A stretch of 64,000 nucleotides of DNA from Ariolimax columbianus (taxonomy: Eukaryota; Mollusca; Gastropoda; Stylommatophora; Arionidae): assembly GCA_036924085.1 (NCBI GenBank), contig JAVGWX010000004.1, positions 77,983,090 through 78,047,089 on the forward strand, in the 5' to 3' direction. The position numbers and the translations under genes were made by a program. The notes under the pieces were generated by a model, which worked only from the letters and a program-made list of their open reading frames with translations, was not told where the DNA came from and ran no database searches. This document shows positions 22,603-35,720 of the stretch, one piece after another; position 1 is the stretch's first letter, and the number at the start of each line of letters is the position of its first letter.

Positions 22603-23505
22603 TTGCCTTGGCTAGGCTTGGCTTGGCTTCGTTCATTCTCAATCTCCTACTACCAAACACTCAAAGGGTTTAAGTAGCTGAATGTAGTCCAGAGAACGGA
22701 ATGCGTTGTGTCGTAGTTTACAGCTTGACTGCGATATTTGCACCTTTCGGTCCAACACATCCGACTTCCGCAAGCATGTTTTGAGTACCGGGTTAGCATT
22801 ACCTCTTCGAGCCCTTCTCCTTAGCTAGTCTTCCTTGCTGCAGCCTGTTATCCAGGATCATCGCGTGAAGGTGTAGAAGGGTCTTGGCAGCTCTGGTTCG
22901 CTGGCGCTGACGCTAGCAGTCAGCTATGGGTCGCTGACCCTGACGCTAGCAGTCAGCTATGGGTCGCTGACCCTGACGCTAGCAGTCAGCTATGAGTCGC
23001 TGACCCTGACGCTAGCAGTCAGCTATGAGTCGCTGACCCTGACGCTAGCAGTCAGCTATGAGTCGCTGACCCTGACGCTAGCAGTCAGCTATGAGTCGCT
23101 GACCCTGACGCTAGCAGTCAGCTATGAGTCGCTGACCCTGACGCTAGCAGTCAGCTATGAGTCGCTGACCCTGACGCTAGCAGTCAGCTATGAGTCGCTG
23201 GCCCTGACGCTAGCAGTCAGCTATGAGTCGCTGACCCTGACGCTAGCAGTCAGCTATGAGTCGCTGACCCTGACGCTAGCAGTCAGCTATGAGTCGCTGA
23301 CCCTGACGCTAGCAGTCAGCTATGAGTCGCTGACCCTGACGCTAGCAGTCAGCTATGAGTCGCTGACCCTGACGCTAGCAGTCAGCTATGAGTCGCTGAC
23401 CCTGACGCTAACAGTCAGCTATGAGTCGCTGGCCCTGACGCTAGCAGTCAGCTATGAGTCACTGACCACTGCAGCTCTTGCGCTACTCAGCATCTTCATC
23501 CCTGA
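22603..23505 (-). mobile_element. SINE-A with 17-unit VNTR, GCCAA-type tail
   Basis: From left to right this is the reverse complement of SINE-A: a tail of repeated TTGGC (AGCCAAGCC in element sense), TTCGTTCATTCTCAATCTCC, the core near 22745-22775, AGGTGTAGAAGGGTCTTGGC, then 17 exact 33-bp periods from 22907 to 23467, and the head GCAGCTCTTGCGCTACTCAG with CATCTTCATCC. Units are CTGACGCTAGCAGTCAGCTA plus TGAGTCGCTGACC. A seven-base TCATTTG occurs at both flanks and is a weak target-site duplication. Confidence 0.92.
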
Positions 23506-23851
23506 CCTCATTTGAGATCGCAACTTTGTTTAATTTCTTTTCTTGTCCCTTGACTGAAACATTTTCCCGCTTTAGCCTGTCGCCTCCCGGTCAATTTATT
23601 ATGTGGTACATAGACACATGTTTTATTTCTGTACACATATCCGTCGTGTGTCTATAGCTGTGTGTTTTCTCATGCATTCTATTATCTTAGATATTGTTTC
23701 TATCCACTGTTCTCTTCCTTGGCATACCAAAGTAAGAAGCTCATTGCTCAGTACTCAACATTCAGGGGCCTTGTTTGCTATTGCTATCTTCATTCATTTT
23801 CCTTAAGATCTCTGTTATCTATATTTGATTTACATTAAACTAAGATTTATA
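23506..23851. other. Unassigned spacer
   Basis: Unique-looking DNA between the SINE-A head and the compound microsatellite. No feature seen. Confidence 0.4.
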
Positions 23852-26030
<2,179 letters not shown>

Positions 26031-26835
26031 GATAATTTAAAAAAAACTATAGCTCTCCCAACCCATTTGATGTTGGAGACGCCTCAGAGCAGCTGCCACT
26101 GTGATCTTTCTCTCACTCCACCTGCTCATTCGCTACGCCTCTGGTCAGCGAATGTGAGGCCCTGATTCCGTCATTGACCCATGACCTCCGGATAACTTCT
26201 CAGCCCAACTTGTGCTGGCCAAGTTCGTGTCGTTGCTGGCGCTTCCCCTTCTGTCACTCTTTCTCGCTGTCTGCCTGTGATAACAAGGGTGTTAATTAAC
26301 CTCCCCTGTTTATGTAAGAGTTCGGCGCCTCTGCCCCAAGCTGCCCACACGACAAAAAGGTACAACCGGATCATTGTAACCTCAGCACTCACCCTGACCT
26401 TGTGATGTGCTTCAAGCGATATTCCCCCTGAGCTGCGCAGAAGTATGAATGCGCACACACGCACTCTTTATCGCGCTGCAACTTTTAGGTTAAAAAGGTA
26501 GCGGTACTGCCATTGGGGATAACGTGTTCTAAGAATAGTATGCATACATTTACAGTAAAATTCCAAACAATAAGTAGATTTAATTATGCTTAAATTCAAA
26601 GATTCGTTTCTGCATTCGAATAAATATGTAAATGTCTTAATTTTAGAAAACAAAATACTCGGGTTTCTGGATTTGGCATGCACGCCACATTTTGTGAATG
26701 TCACTCTCATTTTAGGGTGTTCTGAAATGCGTGTTGTTTTTATTAATATTATTATTATTTGTTAAATTTAGTTTTTCTGTTCTTAATACGCAATAAAAGG
26801 GAACTTCTGGTCATGACGACCTCCAATTTGTGTTT
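26031..26835. other. Unassigned spacer
   Basis: No tandem repeat, transposon end or recognisable coding. Minus-strand open frames at 26171-26464 and 26468-26710 show no known motif. Confidence 0.4.
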
Positions 26836-27205
26836 TATTGTCAGTAGAAACACGTACACTATTCTCAATAGGAACACGTACGATATTCTCAGTAGGACCA
26901 CGTACGTACACTATTCTAAATAAAAACGGGTACGATATTGTCAATATACACGTACAATATTCTGAATAGAAACACATACCATTTTCTCAATAGAAACACG
27001 TACAATATTATCAATAGAAACACGTACAATATTGTCAATAGAAACACGTTCGATATTCTCAACAGAAACACGTACAATATTATCAATAGAAACACGTACA
27101 GTATTATAAATAGAAACACGTACAATATTCAACGTACAATATATGCAGTAAAACACGTACACTATTCTCATCAAAGCACGTACAATATTCTCACTAGAAA
27201 CAAAT
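26836..27205. repeat. 24-bp tandem repeat, about 15 units
   Basis: Units of AGAAACACGTACAATATTCT plus CAAT, diverged by a few bases each and decaying at both ends. ACGTAC palindromes recur in most units. Confidence 0.93.
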
Positions 27206-27356
27206 TCTCACAGCTACAAACACGGAACATATACACTAAAAGCTTACAGATGCTGACACAAAAGTATAATGAACGGCATATGCAAACTGATGAATAAATT
27301 AATAAATAACACGTGCATGTGACACGAAGGGTGAAAGCATTGGATTGTTGCTCAGC

Positions 27357-28099
27357 ATTGGTTCGCTGGCCCTGACGCTAGCAGTCAGCTATGGGTCGCT
27401 GGCCCTGACGCTAGCAGTCAGCTATGGGTCGCTGACCCTAACGCTAGCAGTCAGCTCTGGTTCGCTGGCCCTGACGCTAGCAGTCAGCTATGGGTCGCTG
27501 GCCCTGACGCTAGCAGTCAGCTATGGGTCGCTGGCCCTGACGCTAGCAGTCAGCTATGGGTCGCTGGCCCTGACGCTAGCAGTCAGCTATGGGTCGCTGG
27601 CCCTGACGCTAGCAGTCAGCTATGGGTCGCTGGCCCTGACGCTAGCAGTCAGCTATGGGTCGCTGGCCCTGACGCTAGCAGTCAGCTCTGGTTCGCTGGC
27701 CCTGACGCTAGCAGTCAGCTATGGGTCGCTGGCCCTGACGCTAGCAGTCAGCTATGGGTCGCTGGCCCTGACGCTAGCAGTCAGCTATGGGTCGCTGGCC
27801 CTGACGCTAGCAGTCAGCTATGGGTCGCTGGCCCTGACGCTAGCAGTCAGCTATGGGTCGCTGGCCCTGACGCTAACAGTCAGCTATGGGTCGCTGGCCC
27901 TGACGCTAGCAGTCAGCTATGGGTCGCTGGCCCTGACGCTAACAGTCAGCTATGGGTCGCTGGCCCTGACGCTAGCAGTCAGCTATGGGTCGCTGGCCCT
28001 GACGCTAGCAGTCAGCTATGGGTCGCTGGCCCTGACGCTAGCAGTCAGCTATGGGTCGCTGACCGCTGCAGCTCACGCGCTGCTCAGCGTCTTGATCTC
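27357..28099 (-). mobile_element. SINE-A head plus 21-unit VNTR, no 3' half
   Basis: The right end (GCAGCTCACGCGCTGCTCAG, then CGTCTTGATC) is the element head in reverse complement. It is followed leftward by exactly 21 periods of 33 bp (27372-28064). The left boundary stops at GGTTCGCTGG. The core, 3' end and tail are all missing. Units are more uniform than in the other long VNTRs, differing mainly by GGGTCG/GGTTCG and CTAGC/CTAAC. LINE-driven insertion normally loses 5' sequence, so loss of the 3' half needs another explanation. Confidence 0.92.
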
Positions 28100-28379
28100 A
28101 CCGAACTGTTTAATAAGAAGTATAATTTACAAAATGGTAGACGCTTTCTCACACAGTAGAACAGAAAAAGAGAACAAAAACAAGGACCCATAAGCCGTTA
28201 AATGACGTTTTATTCTTTGTACGCTGTCAGACGTCAACTTGAATTTGTCCAAAGAAAACAGCGGTCATACTGAGGATGTCAACACTGCAATAGAGATTGT
28301 CTAATCCTGGCACTGGTGACGACCAAATGGGCTTTCTCTGGTCCTTGAATGGCGTCGGGCAGATTTTTACAAAGATTCC

Positions 28380-28495
28380 TGTCGAAGACGGATGTGTCGG
28401 ACCGATAGGTGCAAATATCGCAGTCAATGTGTAAACTAGTGGCACAATGCAGTCCATTCTCTTGTCTGCATCCTGCTACTTTATAGAGAACATGC
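28380..28495 (+). mobile_element. SINE core and 3' fragment
   Basis: GTCGAAGACGGATGTGTCGG, then ACCGATAGGTGCAAATATCG and CAGTCAATGTGTAAACTAGT, match the SINE-A core and following block. The version GAAGACGGATG...GATAGG is intermediate between SINE-A and the SINE-F core at 43895-43930. No head or tail remains. Confidence 0.7.
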
Positions 28496-28589
28496 AAATT
28501 ACAAAGCGCAGGATGAATGAAGAACTACAAGATGTCAATGAATGAACTCAAGTATGAAACTCAAACACAAATAAGAAGCAAAAAACCTC

Positions 28590-29570
28590 AAAATCGGATC
28601 TCCGCTCGGTTCACCGATATACTACCCACAACCGTTGATGTGCTCGCCAAACTGGCATCTCTCTCGCTGCCTTCGACACCTGCATATCCCGGAACGAGAT
28701 GATTATCTGCATCCTTGACCGACCTTTCGACTCCAACCATTAGCGCCACACTCAACCTGATTGTACCTTCCTGAGCATCCTTGACCGACCTTTCGACTCC
28801 AACCATTAGCGCCACACTCAACCTGATTGCACCTTCCTGAGCATCCTTGACCGACCTTTCGACTCCAACCATTAGCGCCACACTCAACCTGATTGCACCT
28901 TCCTGAGCATCCTTGACCGACCTTTCGACTCCAACCTGATTGCACCTTCATGAGCATCCTTGACCGACCTTTCGACTCCAACCTGATTGCACCTTCATGA
29001 GCATCCTTGACCGACCTTTCGACTCCAACCTGATTGCACCTTCCTGAGCATCCTTGACCGACCTTTCGACTCCAACCATTAGCGCCACACTCAACCTGAT
29101 TGCACCTTCCTGAGCATATTTGACCGACCTTTCGCTTCAACCTGATTGCACCTTCCTGAGCATCCTTGACCGACCTTTCGACTCCAACCTGATTGCACCT
29201 TCCTGAGCATCCTTGACCGACCTTTCGACTCCAACCTGATTGCACCTTCCTGAGCATCCTTGACCGACCTTTCGACTCCAACCTGATTGCACCTTCCTGA
29301 GCATCCTTGACCGACCTTTCGACTCCAACCTGATTGCACCTTCCTGAGCATCCTTGACCGACCTTTCGACTCCAACCTGATTGCACCTTATGAGCATCCT
29401 CATTGAATCGCCGAGAATACACACATGTGTGGCAGTCATTGATACCAGCCAGACGACCATCGCCTTCGTAACATCCATGATCTCCATGGCCATACTGCTT
29501 GTAGTCACCGCAAAAGCCCCACACTGCTCCTTGATTGCTCCCTCATCGCTCTGAGCCGTAAAGGCCTATG
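28590..29570 (-). pseudogene. LINE-T RNase H domain split by an array
   Basis: On the minus strand the right flank (29570-29400) reads CGAFAVTTSSMAMEIMDVTK, then HVCILGDSMRML. The left flank (28700-28590) reads LVPGYAGVEGSERDASLAST, then VVGSISVNRAEI. These look like the two halves of one RNase H domain: the Glu helix with MAMEIM, the third acidic site as ILGDS, and the GYAGVEGSER block equivalent to GHAGV-GNERAD. The His is Tyr and the final Asp is shifted, so it is decayed. The halves are separated by about 690 bp of tandem repeat whose unit continues the coding sense (MLRKVQSGWSRKVGQGC). A possible more upstream piece of the same element lies at 29860-30080. Confidence 0.65.
28712..29400. 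repeat. Mixed 47/66-bp minisatellite
   Basis: TTGACCGACCTTTCGACTCC starts at 28715, 28781, 28847, 28913, 28960, 29007, 29054, 29120, 29166, 29213, 29260, 29307 and 29354. The spacings read 66, 66, 66, 47, 47, 47, 66, 46 and then 47s. The long unit has 19 extra bases (ATTAGCGCCACACTCAACC). The array lies inside the LINE-T RNase H relic. The minus strand has no stop in the unit, which produces a 273-codon open frame from 29524 to 28703. Confidence 0.93.
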
Positions 29571-29859
29571 CGCTCTTCAGCCACGAATGATGTATCAATA
29601 TCTGTAGATTGCCTTAAAATGCAACGCAGCTTCTTTAGCCTGTCTCGACAATATTCTACAAGATGTTTATTCATTGGCTACTTATTCTTCTTCTGGTCGC
29701 ATCTTTGATGTTTACATCGTCAGATAAGTTCCTGTGAATAACTTGACCGTTGTATAAAGTTCCTCTTTAACTATTTACAGTAATGAGTTTAGTGTTGAAT
29801 CGTTGGGTCAGTGTATCTTCCTTAACTGAGCATACAGCCAACATGTTAATTTGTATGAG

Positions 29860-30080
29860 TCCACTGGTTAATCTTTAGCTTCTTCTATTAATCATGGAGT
29901 TTGTTTATCCATTTCATGTATCGGTGTTGATTTCATTATTCCGGTAATTATTCTCTCCGCCTGCCTTTGAATCTGTAGCAGCTTTTTTAAAGTTGAATTT
30001 TGAAACTGTTGACCTGGTCAAAATCACATATTCTAATGCAGGATTGACATTTCCTGTGTACATAAATTTACATTTTTGAT
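29860..30080 (-). pseudogene. LINE fragment upstream of an RNase H region
   Basis: The minus strand shows NPALEYVILTRSTV, FNFKKLLQIQRQAERIITGI and MKSTPIHEMDKQTP in neighbouring frames. The order P-LEY, KLQ-QR-A-RIITG, MKSTPI is characteristic of the segment between reverse transcriptase and RNase H in I-group LINEs. It lies on the same strand as the RNase H relic at 28590-29570 and about 300 bp from it, so the two could be one element. Confidence 0.55.
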
Positions 30081-30149
30081 CGTCTGCATCTCAACTGATT
30101 ACTTCTATTACTTAATTATTCATACGTTGTTTACTTTTTTTAATGACAA

Positions 30150-30330
30150 TTCAAAATGCCATTTGTCTGGTCAAAAGCGTTGTACGGTCTGAAACATGGA
30201 CAATAGATAAAAAAAACAGAAGAAAACTTGGAGGCTTTTGAGATTCTGCGTTTCCAAAAGGTGTGTAAAGTCAGTTGGACTAACAGAGAAACATTTCTTT
30301 TTAAGTATTGGAAGAAGGGAGAGGCAAAAA
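30150..30330 (+). pseudogene. LINE C-terminal fragment (ETW block)
   Basis: The plus strand reads VVRSETWTIDKKNRRKLGGF in one frame and LEAFEILRFQKVCKVSWTNR in a shifted frame. This matches the LYG-ETW and RKLEAFEMW-RR-L-ISWTD blocks found after the reverse transcriptase domain of many LINEs, and is comparable to the relic at 5170. Bases 30331-31095 have a short AAAAAGCTGCTACAAAAGA repeat at about 30327-30390 and otherwise nothing identified. Confidence 0.65.
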
Positions 30331-31095
30331 AGCTGCTACAAAAGATGCAAAAAAGCTGCTGCAAAAAAGCTGCTACAAAAGATACAAAAAAACAGCTACT
30401 ATGCTGGCTGAGCCACAACCTGCGTGATGAGGGTCCAGTGAAGATAGCCTTGAAAAAGAGAACATAAGGAAAGAAAGAAAGAGGGTCGTGAACAGCCTGT
30501 CACGGAACTCACGCCGTTTTTGGAACTTCCTACTACACGTATACACTTGCTTGAGTCAAAGGCAAGAATCACCGTACTGGAACTTCATTCGCCGATTAAT
30601 TTTTATAGGTTTCACTCCTGGGATGCTCAAAAAACGGATAACAGATTTCTGCTCCCCTTTAGTGTATTTCAATAGTGGGTCGGCCCTTTTGAAAACGCAA
30701 TTATGACGTCATGATTTTCATCTGCGATGTGATGTCACGTGCAAGACACTCTTGACATCCTTAGCTGCTAAATTATCAAGTTAAAATACACAGACATGCT
30801 TTTTCTAATTTATATCCCACTTTTAAGGTTTTCCTTTGAAGCCTTATCCTATAACAGACGTCTAGTACTCTTTCCAACAGTAGATCGTCGCTATATATAG
30901 ATCGTGTTGACCACTTGACCATCTGTCCAATAAATAATAAACCAGACCCAGCCATTCCCTTGTGGGGACAGACAAGCAGTAGAATATTCTCTTCAAGCTC
31001 GTCGACTCAATTAGAGGAGCAGATTGACAGCTTGATCTTCTCGAACCCAGATAAGGGGTAAGGTGTATGGTGATTGAAGAAGACACAGACGCGCT

Positions 31096-31500
31096 GATAA
31101 GTATCATCATCATGAGGTGCCATACTTTTTGACGATGGCGATCAGGGACTTTAATCCATTTCTATCACGTGTGTCGTTTATGAACTCATTTGTTGATTAT
31201 TACATGTGCCATTCTCTCAGGCTGTCCATGATCTTCTCTCTCTGCCGTCCTCTGTTTCCTGTTATCTTTGCTGTTGTCACGACTTTCTCATAACATGCTC
31301 AAAAAAGGATGACTGCCTTGTTCTGATCCTTGCAATGAGTTGTCTATGTACTTGTGCCTTCTCGAATTCGGTATCATTAGTCTTCTTTTCAGTATATGGG
31401 ATCCGCAGCATTCTTCTGTAAGACCACATCTTCGTTGCTACTAAAGATCTAAGCGCTTGCTTGCTAATTGGTCATGATTCGCTGCCATATGTCAGTAATG
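31096..31500 (-). pseudogene. LINE C-terminal fragment
   Basis: Minus-strand reading gives YLRETITDIWQRIMTN near the right end, a central region with KITGNRGRQREKIMDSLREW, then NEFINDTRDRNGLKSLIAIV and KKYGTS. The order G-RGRQR-K--DSL--W, T-DRDRW--LI matches the extreme C-terminus of CR1/RTE-style LINE proteins. Several stops interrupt it and no catalytic domain remains. Confidence 0.65.
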
Positions 31501-31542
31501 GTTTCACGAAGATAAGTATAAACAGGAAATATATATGACTAC

Positions 31543-31584
31543 TTTTTTTTTGGGGGGGGGGGGGGGGGGCGGGGGGGGGGGGGT
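31543..31584. repeat. T-run followed by G-run
   Basis: Nine or so T residues followed by more than thirty G residues with a single C. The G strand is quadruplex-prone. Homopolymer length here is unlikely to be reliable. Confidence 0.9.
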
Positions 31585-31664
31585 AAACGGCAACGGAGAA
31601 GAAATAGAATATACGTTCTTTCTCTTCTTTAGTATCTAAGTCGAAAGTGTAGCAGTCAGTGATT

Positions 31665-32235
31665 TTATTTTTAAAATCCGTTTTCCTTTTTTTTGGTTTG
31701 ATGAAAGGTTTGCCTTTCTGGATTTTTCTGTCGTAGCCATGGCCCTTTCCACCTCAGACCGTAGTCCTTTGGGCGATATTAAGACGTATTGACCAGTGTA
31801 TAGATGCGTATGTGTTTCCGTTTGTAATGTGTGCGTTTTGGCCAGTGGATGCGCGTGTTTATCTGTTTGTAATGTGAATGTATTGGCCAGTGTATGAATG
31901 TGTGTATCTGTTTGTAACGTGAACGTATTGACCAGTGTATGAATGCGTGTGTGTATCTGTTTGTAACGTGAACGTATTGACCAGTGTATGAATGCGTGTG
32001 TGTATATGTTTGTAACGTGAACGCATTGACCAGTTTATGCATGTGTGTGTATTTGTTTGTAACCTGAACGTATTGACCAGTTTATGAATGTGTATGTATC
32101 TGTTTGTAACGTGAACGCATTGACCAGTTTATGAATGTGTATGTATCTGTTTGTAACGTGAACACATTGACCAGTGTATGAATGCGTGTGTATCTGTTTG
32201 TAACGTGAACGTATTGGACAAGGTATGGATGCCTG
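31665..32235. repeat. Dispersed repeat with expanded 49-bp array
   Basis: The left part (GGTTTGCCTTTCTGGATTTT, CATGGCCCTTTCCACCTCAG, GGGCGATATTAAGACG) matches 32735-32825. From about 31787 a unit of ATTGACCAGTGTATGAATGC continued by TATCTGTTTGTAACGTGAACG repeats about nine times with 45-49 bp spacing (for example 31927, 31976, 32025). The copy at 32700-32850 has a single unit at the same place, so the array expanded from the repeat's terminal segment. Confidence 0.85.
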
Positions 32236-32471
32236 TATGTAGTGTGTCCGACCATGACAGCTTTGCAGTACAGTAGTTTTGCCAATCCTTTCTGTACGTG
32301 GAGACATGGCCAAGTCGAGAAAAATCCTCTATATTCCCTGTCAAACTGGACACCAAGTGATTTCCAACCTGATATGTTGGTTTTGCAAATCAAGTTTGAC
32401 GTTGTATTGTGCTATCTTTTTTTGTTATCATAGTGGCAGGTGGGCAGAATAATACCAAGGTAACTTTGCAA

Positions 32472-32665
32472 GAAAGTAAGGGTAGCCACATAAGGTAGTA
32501 CATAAGGCTAGCAACATAAGGTAGTATATAAGGTAGCCACATAAGGTAGTACATAAGGTAGCCACATAAGGTAGTACATAAGGCTAGCAACATAAGGTAG
32601 TACATAAGGTAGCCACATAAGGTAGTACATAAGGTAGCCACATAAGGTAGTACATAAGGCTAGCA
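32472..32665. repeat. 25-26-bp tandem repeat, about 8 units
   Basis: Units of GTAGCCACATAAGGTAGTAC plus ATAAG alternate with GCTAGCAACATAAGG variants. The two unit types form a loose higher-order pattern. Bases 32236-32471 are unassigned. Confidence 0.93.
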
Positions 32666-32699
32666 ACTTCATGTTATTCAAACTTTACTGATGACATAA

Positions 32700-32850
32700 T
32701 CATATGATATGAGAGTGTTTTTTTTAAAAATTGTGTAAAGTGTTTGCCTTTCTGAATTCTACTGGGGGAGACACGGCGCTTTGCACCCCGAGCCGCAACC
32801 TTTTAGGTGATATTAGGACGTATTAACCAGTGCTTGGATGCATGTGTGTG
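32700..32850. repeat. Unexpanded copy of the 31665 repeat
   Basis: GTTTGCCTTTCTGAATTCTA, GCACCCCGAGCCGCAACC, GTGATATTAGGACGTATTAA and CCAGTGCTTGGATGCATGTG match the left part and first array unit of 31665-32235. It ends after one unit. Bases 32851-33076 are unassigned. Confidence 0.75.
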
Positions 32851-33077
32851 TTTGTATGTACTTATACTAGTTTGGGCGCTCTCAGACGTCTACCCAACAA
32901 AGGTGCAATGGAAGGGTTTCACCCCGAGGGCGTGTGTGAAAGTTTGATTGTTGGAAAGAGTTAAATAAAACAGATTGTGAGGTAAGAAGAGATAGAGTGA
33001 GTGTGTGATCTTGCGAATGTATTGTTTCTAAGGTAGCTTTTGCTTATTCTGGTTTTTGTGATTTTGATTGATACTCA

Positions 33078-33375
33078 GGGAGACCTAGTGGTCTCGAGGT
33101 AAGGTGTTCGCCTCAAGTGCTGGAGGTCGCGGGTTCAAATCCCTGGATTCATTCACGTGGATCATCTGGTAAATATTTCCTCTGATCTCTGAGTAGTGAG
33201 ATCAGATACCCGTATGCAGTAGCGCGCACGTTAAAAATACCTTAGCAGTTGGAAAACAGAAAGAGTAGGCCTAACGGTCACTGCTGGGGAAAAATTCAAG
33301 TTAAAAATCTACTCAAATTATTCTAGGGATTCTCGCCCGACATAGAATATGTCGCAAAAAGGGGGACTGTGTGAA
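33078..33375 (+). mobile_element. SINE-D, tRNA-headed
   Basis: The head GGAGACCTAGTGGTCTCGAG resembles a tRNA A box region, and GGTTCAAATCC at 33132-33142 is a perfect B box 40-odd bases later. The body continues with TGATCTCTGAGTAGTGAGAT, CACGTTAAAAATACC, TTAGCAGTTGGAAAACAG and AGTAGGCCTAACGGTCACTG. The body matches 53388-53600, which carries the CTAAA tail. Here the tail is replaced by decayed sequence. It is non-coding and would be transcribed by RNA polymerase III if active. Confidence 0.8.
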
Positions 33376-33384
33376 CATAACAAC

Positions 33385-33600
33385 AGGTCTTAGTTATGTG
33401 GTTAGTTGAGCGGCTTAGATGGCGCCTGACAGGCTGCGGGTCTATCTTGCTATAATTTACGCTTCCACCTCCACTAGTCTAAAAAATGGGCGATCGTATA
33501 TTCCAGGGGCTAACGGATGCTGGGATTGACCTGGCAAGTCACCAGTGGATTTTCACCAACCAAAAAATATGAAACAAAGGAGGTCACACCTTCCCACGAC
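33385..33600 (+). mobile_element. Rep-X fragment, diverged
   Basis: TAGATGGCGCCTGACAGGCT, then GCGGGTCTATCTTGCTATAA, matches the middle of Rep-X at 41070-41105 and, in reverse complement, 47615-47665. The remainder has drifted. Bases 33601-33959 contain no recognisable feature. Confidence 0.5.
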
Positions 33601-33959
33601 GTCTAAGGACATAAGTGGACTGAAAATAGATAGACTGAAAATGTCATGAATTTCGTTTTGAGCCTAATTTTGATCGGTGAAACCTCATTAGTTATGGTAC
33701 CACTGTATTTTCACTTGCAGTTATTAAATTAACATGATTTGGGCGTGACATTTTTAAATTTACTATATTCCTTCTCTCGTGTAGTGATAAAAATGGACAA
33801 TTTTCTTCCTTGTAAAAATAAAATATGCCCTGTTCTTCTGTCATAATCAGAACAAAATGTTATTCCAGGAATACCGGGAATACCGGTATATAATATATGC
33901 TCGTCAATCGAACAGTACAATATGAAAGAATGAATAGCAATTTAGCAATTAAAGGACCC

Positions 33960-33985
33960 ACCCCCCCCCCCCCCCCCTCCCTCCC
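33960..33985. repeat. C-rich homopolymer
   Basis: A run of C with two T interruptions. The length is probably approximate. Bases 33986-34420 show nothing identifiable. Confidence 0.85.
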
Positions 33986-34424
33986 AATCACAACACATGT
34001 CTTTTGTTATAATGTCAAATGTTGTCTTGAAGGTGCAATCAAACGCTTACATCAGAGATGCAATCAGAAACTTACATTTTAATTGTAATGCTCCAGGGAA
34101 ACCAGTCTTAAAGAACAAGTTGCAGACGTTTTGAAGTTCCAAAATCACTGAATTCGCAAATTATTAAAGGTACAACATAGTCAGCTGAGCTGATTGCAAA
34201 TGATGTGCCAAATGTATCGAGACTACGCGTTACGGAGTGACAACAGAACTTGGCAATGTTGACAATTCGTTAAAGTTAGTTGTGAGTCATGCCCAATAAT
34301 TTATATTTTGTTTTGGCACTTGTTGAACAGCAAAGATAAACAGGGTTTAACATTAACTCAGGCCTAGAAAATTATAAATATTTATAGTATGTAGTTATGG
34401 AGCGGGCAGCCTAGTTAACAATAA

Positions 34425-34695
34425 GCTGCCTTGCTAAGACTGGGAATACAGCAAGCCAATGTTCTAAATCACGGACGGACAAACAACACATGGTTCTTTG
34501 CTGGTACGACCGCTCCTCCAGTCCACCCAGCTGTAAATCGGTACCTGACTAACGTATGAGTTCAGGAAGGTACAAATGTACAAAAGGAAGAGAACTGGCC
34601 ACCCTAAGTCAACATAGACTGTGGCTTACTACATGAAGAGTTATCTACATCTCCGACGGCAGATGTTCCCCTAGGACTGACTTTTACCTTTACAT
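34425..34695 (+). mobile_element. SINE-E copy
   Basis: GCTGCCTTGCTAAGACTGGG, ACGACCGCTCCTCCAGTCCA, CCCAGCTGTAAATCGGTACC and TGAGTTCAGGAAGGTA match 44110-44300 in order, and the end ACTGACTTTTACCTTTAC matches the ACCTTTACC tail there. The body is of the tRNA-SINE type known from molluscs (family resemblance from memory). The head has no clear A or B box left. Confidence 0.7.
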
Positions 34696-34698
34696 ATA

Positions 34699-34702
34699 TA
34701 AA

Positions 34703-34771
<69 letters not shown>
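34699..34771. repeat. (AT)n microsatellite
   Basis: Alternating AT with few interruptions, directly after the SINE-E tail. Confidence 0.95.
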
Positions 34772-34772
<1 letters not shown>

Positions 34773-34774
34773 CC

Positions 34775-35720
34775 TTCTCTCATGTAGTAATAAAATATGC
34801 TTTGTTCTCTCCCGTAATCATAAATTGTGCTCTATTCTCCCTTTCACTTGCATACATAAAATATGACACAAGCTCTCTTACAATCATAATAAGTTATAGA
34901 TTCTCCCCTGCAATAATATTGTTTAATATATTCTCTTTGCAGCCATACATATACGTTATTGCCATGCTTAATTCTTCCTTCCAGTCTTAACATGTTTTTA
35001 ATTCTACCTTCCAGTCTTAACATGTTTTTAATTCTACCTTCCAGTCTTAACATGTTTTTAATTCTTCCTTCCAGTCTTAACATGTTTTTAATTCTTCCTT
35101 CCAGTCATAAGATGTTTTTAATTCTTCCTTCCAGTCTTAACAAGCGCTTAATTCTTTCTTTCAGTCATAAAATGTGCTTAATTCTGTCTTCCTGTCATTT
35201 CTTTAAAAAAAATACGCTTTATTCTTTCTTCCAGTTATAAAATGAGCTCAACTATCTCTTACAGTCATACATTGTTCTTAATTCTTTCCTCCAGTCATAA
35301 AATGTCTTTAATTTTTTAATTCTTCCTTCCAGTCATACAATGTGTTAATTCTTCCTTCCAGTCATAAAGGGTATTTAATTCGTCCTTCCGTCCTAAAATG
35401 TGTTTAATTCTTCCTTCCAGTCCTAAAATGTGTTTAATTCTTCCTTCCTGTCATAAAATGTGTTTAATTCTTCCTTCCAGCCACAAAATATGTTTAATTC
35501 TTCCTTTCAGCCACAAAATGTGTTTAATTCTTCCTTCCAGTCATAACATCTGTTTAATTCTTCCTTCCAGTCATTAAATGTGTTTAATTCTTTCTTCCAG
35601 TCATAAAATGTGTTTATTTTTCCTTCCAGTGCTGAAATCCTTTGTACCGGTCATGAAATGTGTTGAATTCCACATTTCAGTCAAAATATGTGTTTAATCT
35701 TCTCTTACAATTGTAAGACA
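34775..35720. repeat. 30-bp tandem repeat, about 30 units
   Basis: Units of TTTAATTCTTCCTTCCAGTC plus ATAAAATGTG. The middle (34985-35130) is most uniform and the edges are strongly diverged, which is the usual pattern when unequal exchange homogenises the centre. Open frames in the middle repeat LILPSSLNMF. Confidence 0.93.

Noticed and set aside
33078..33150. A functional tRNA gene
   Set aside because: The B box is perfect, but the A-box region is imperfect, an acceptor stem does not pair, and the sequence continues into a SINE-D body found again at 53388.
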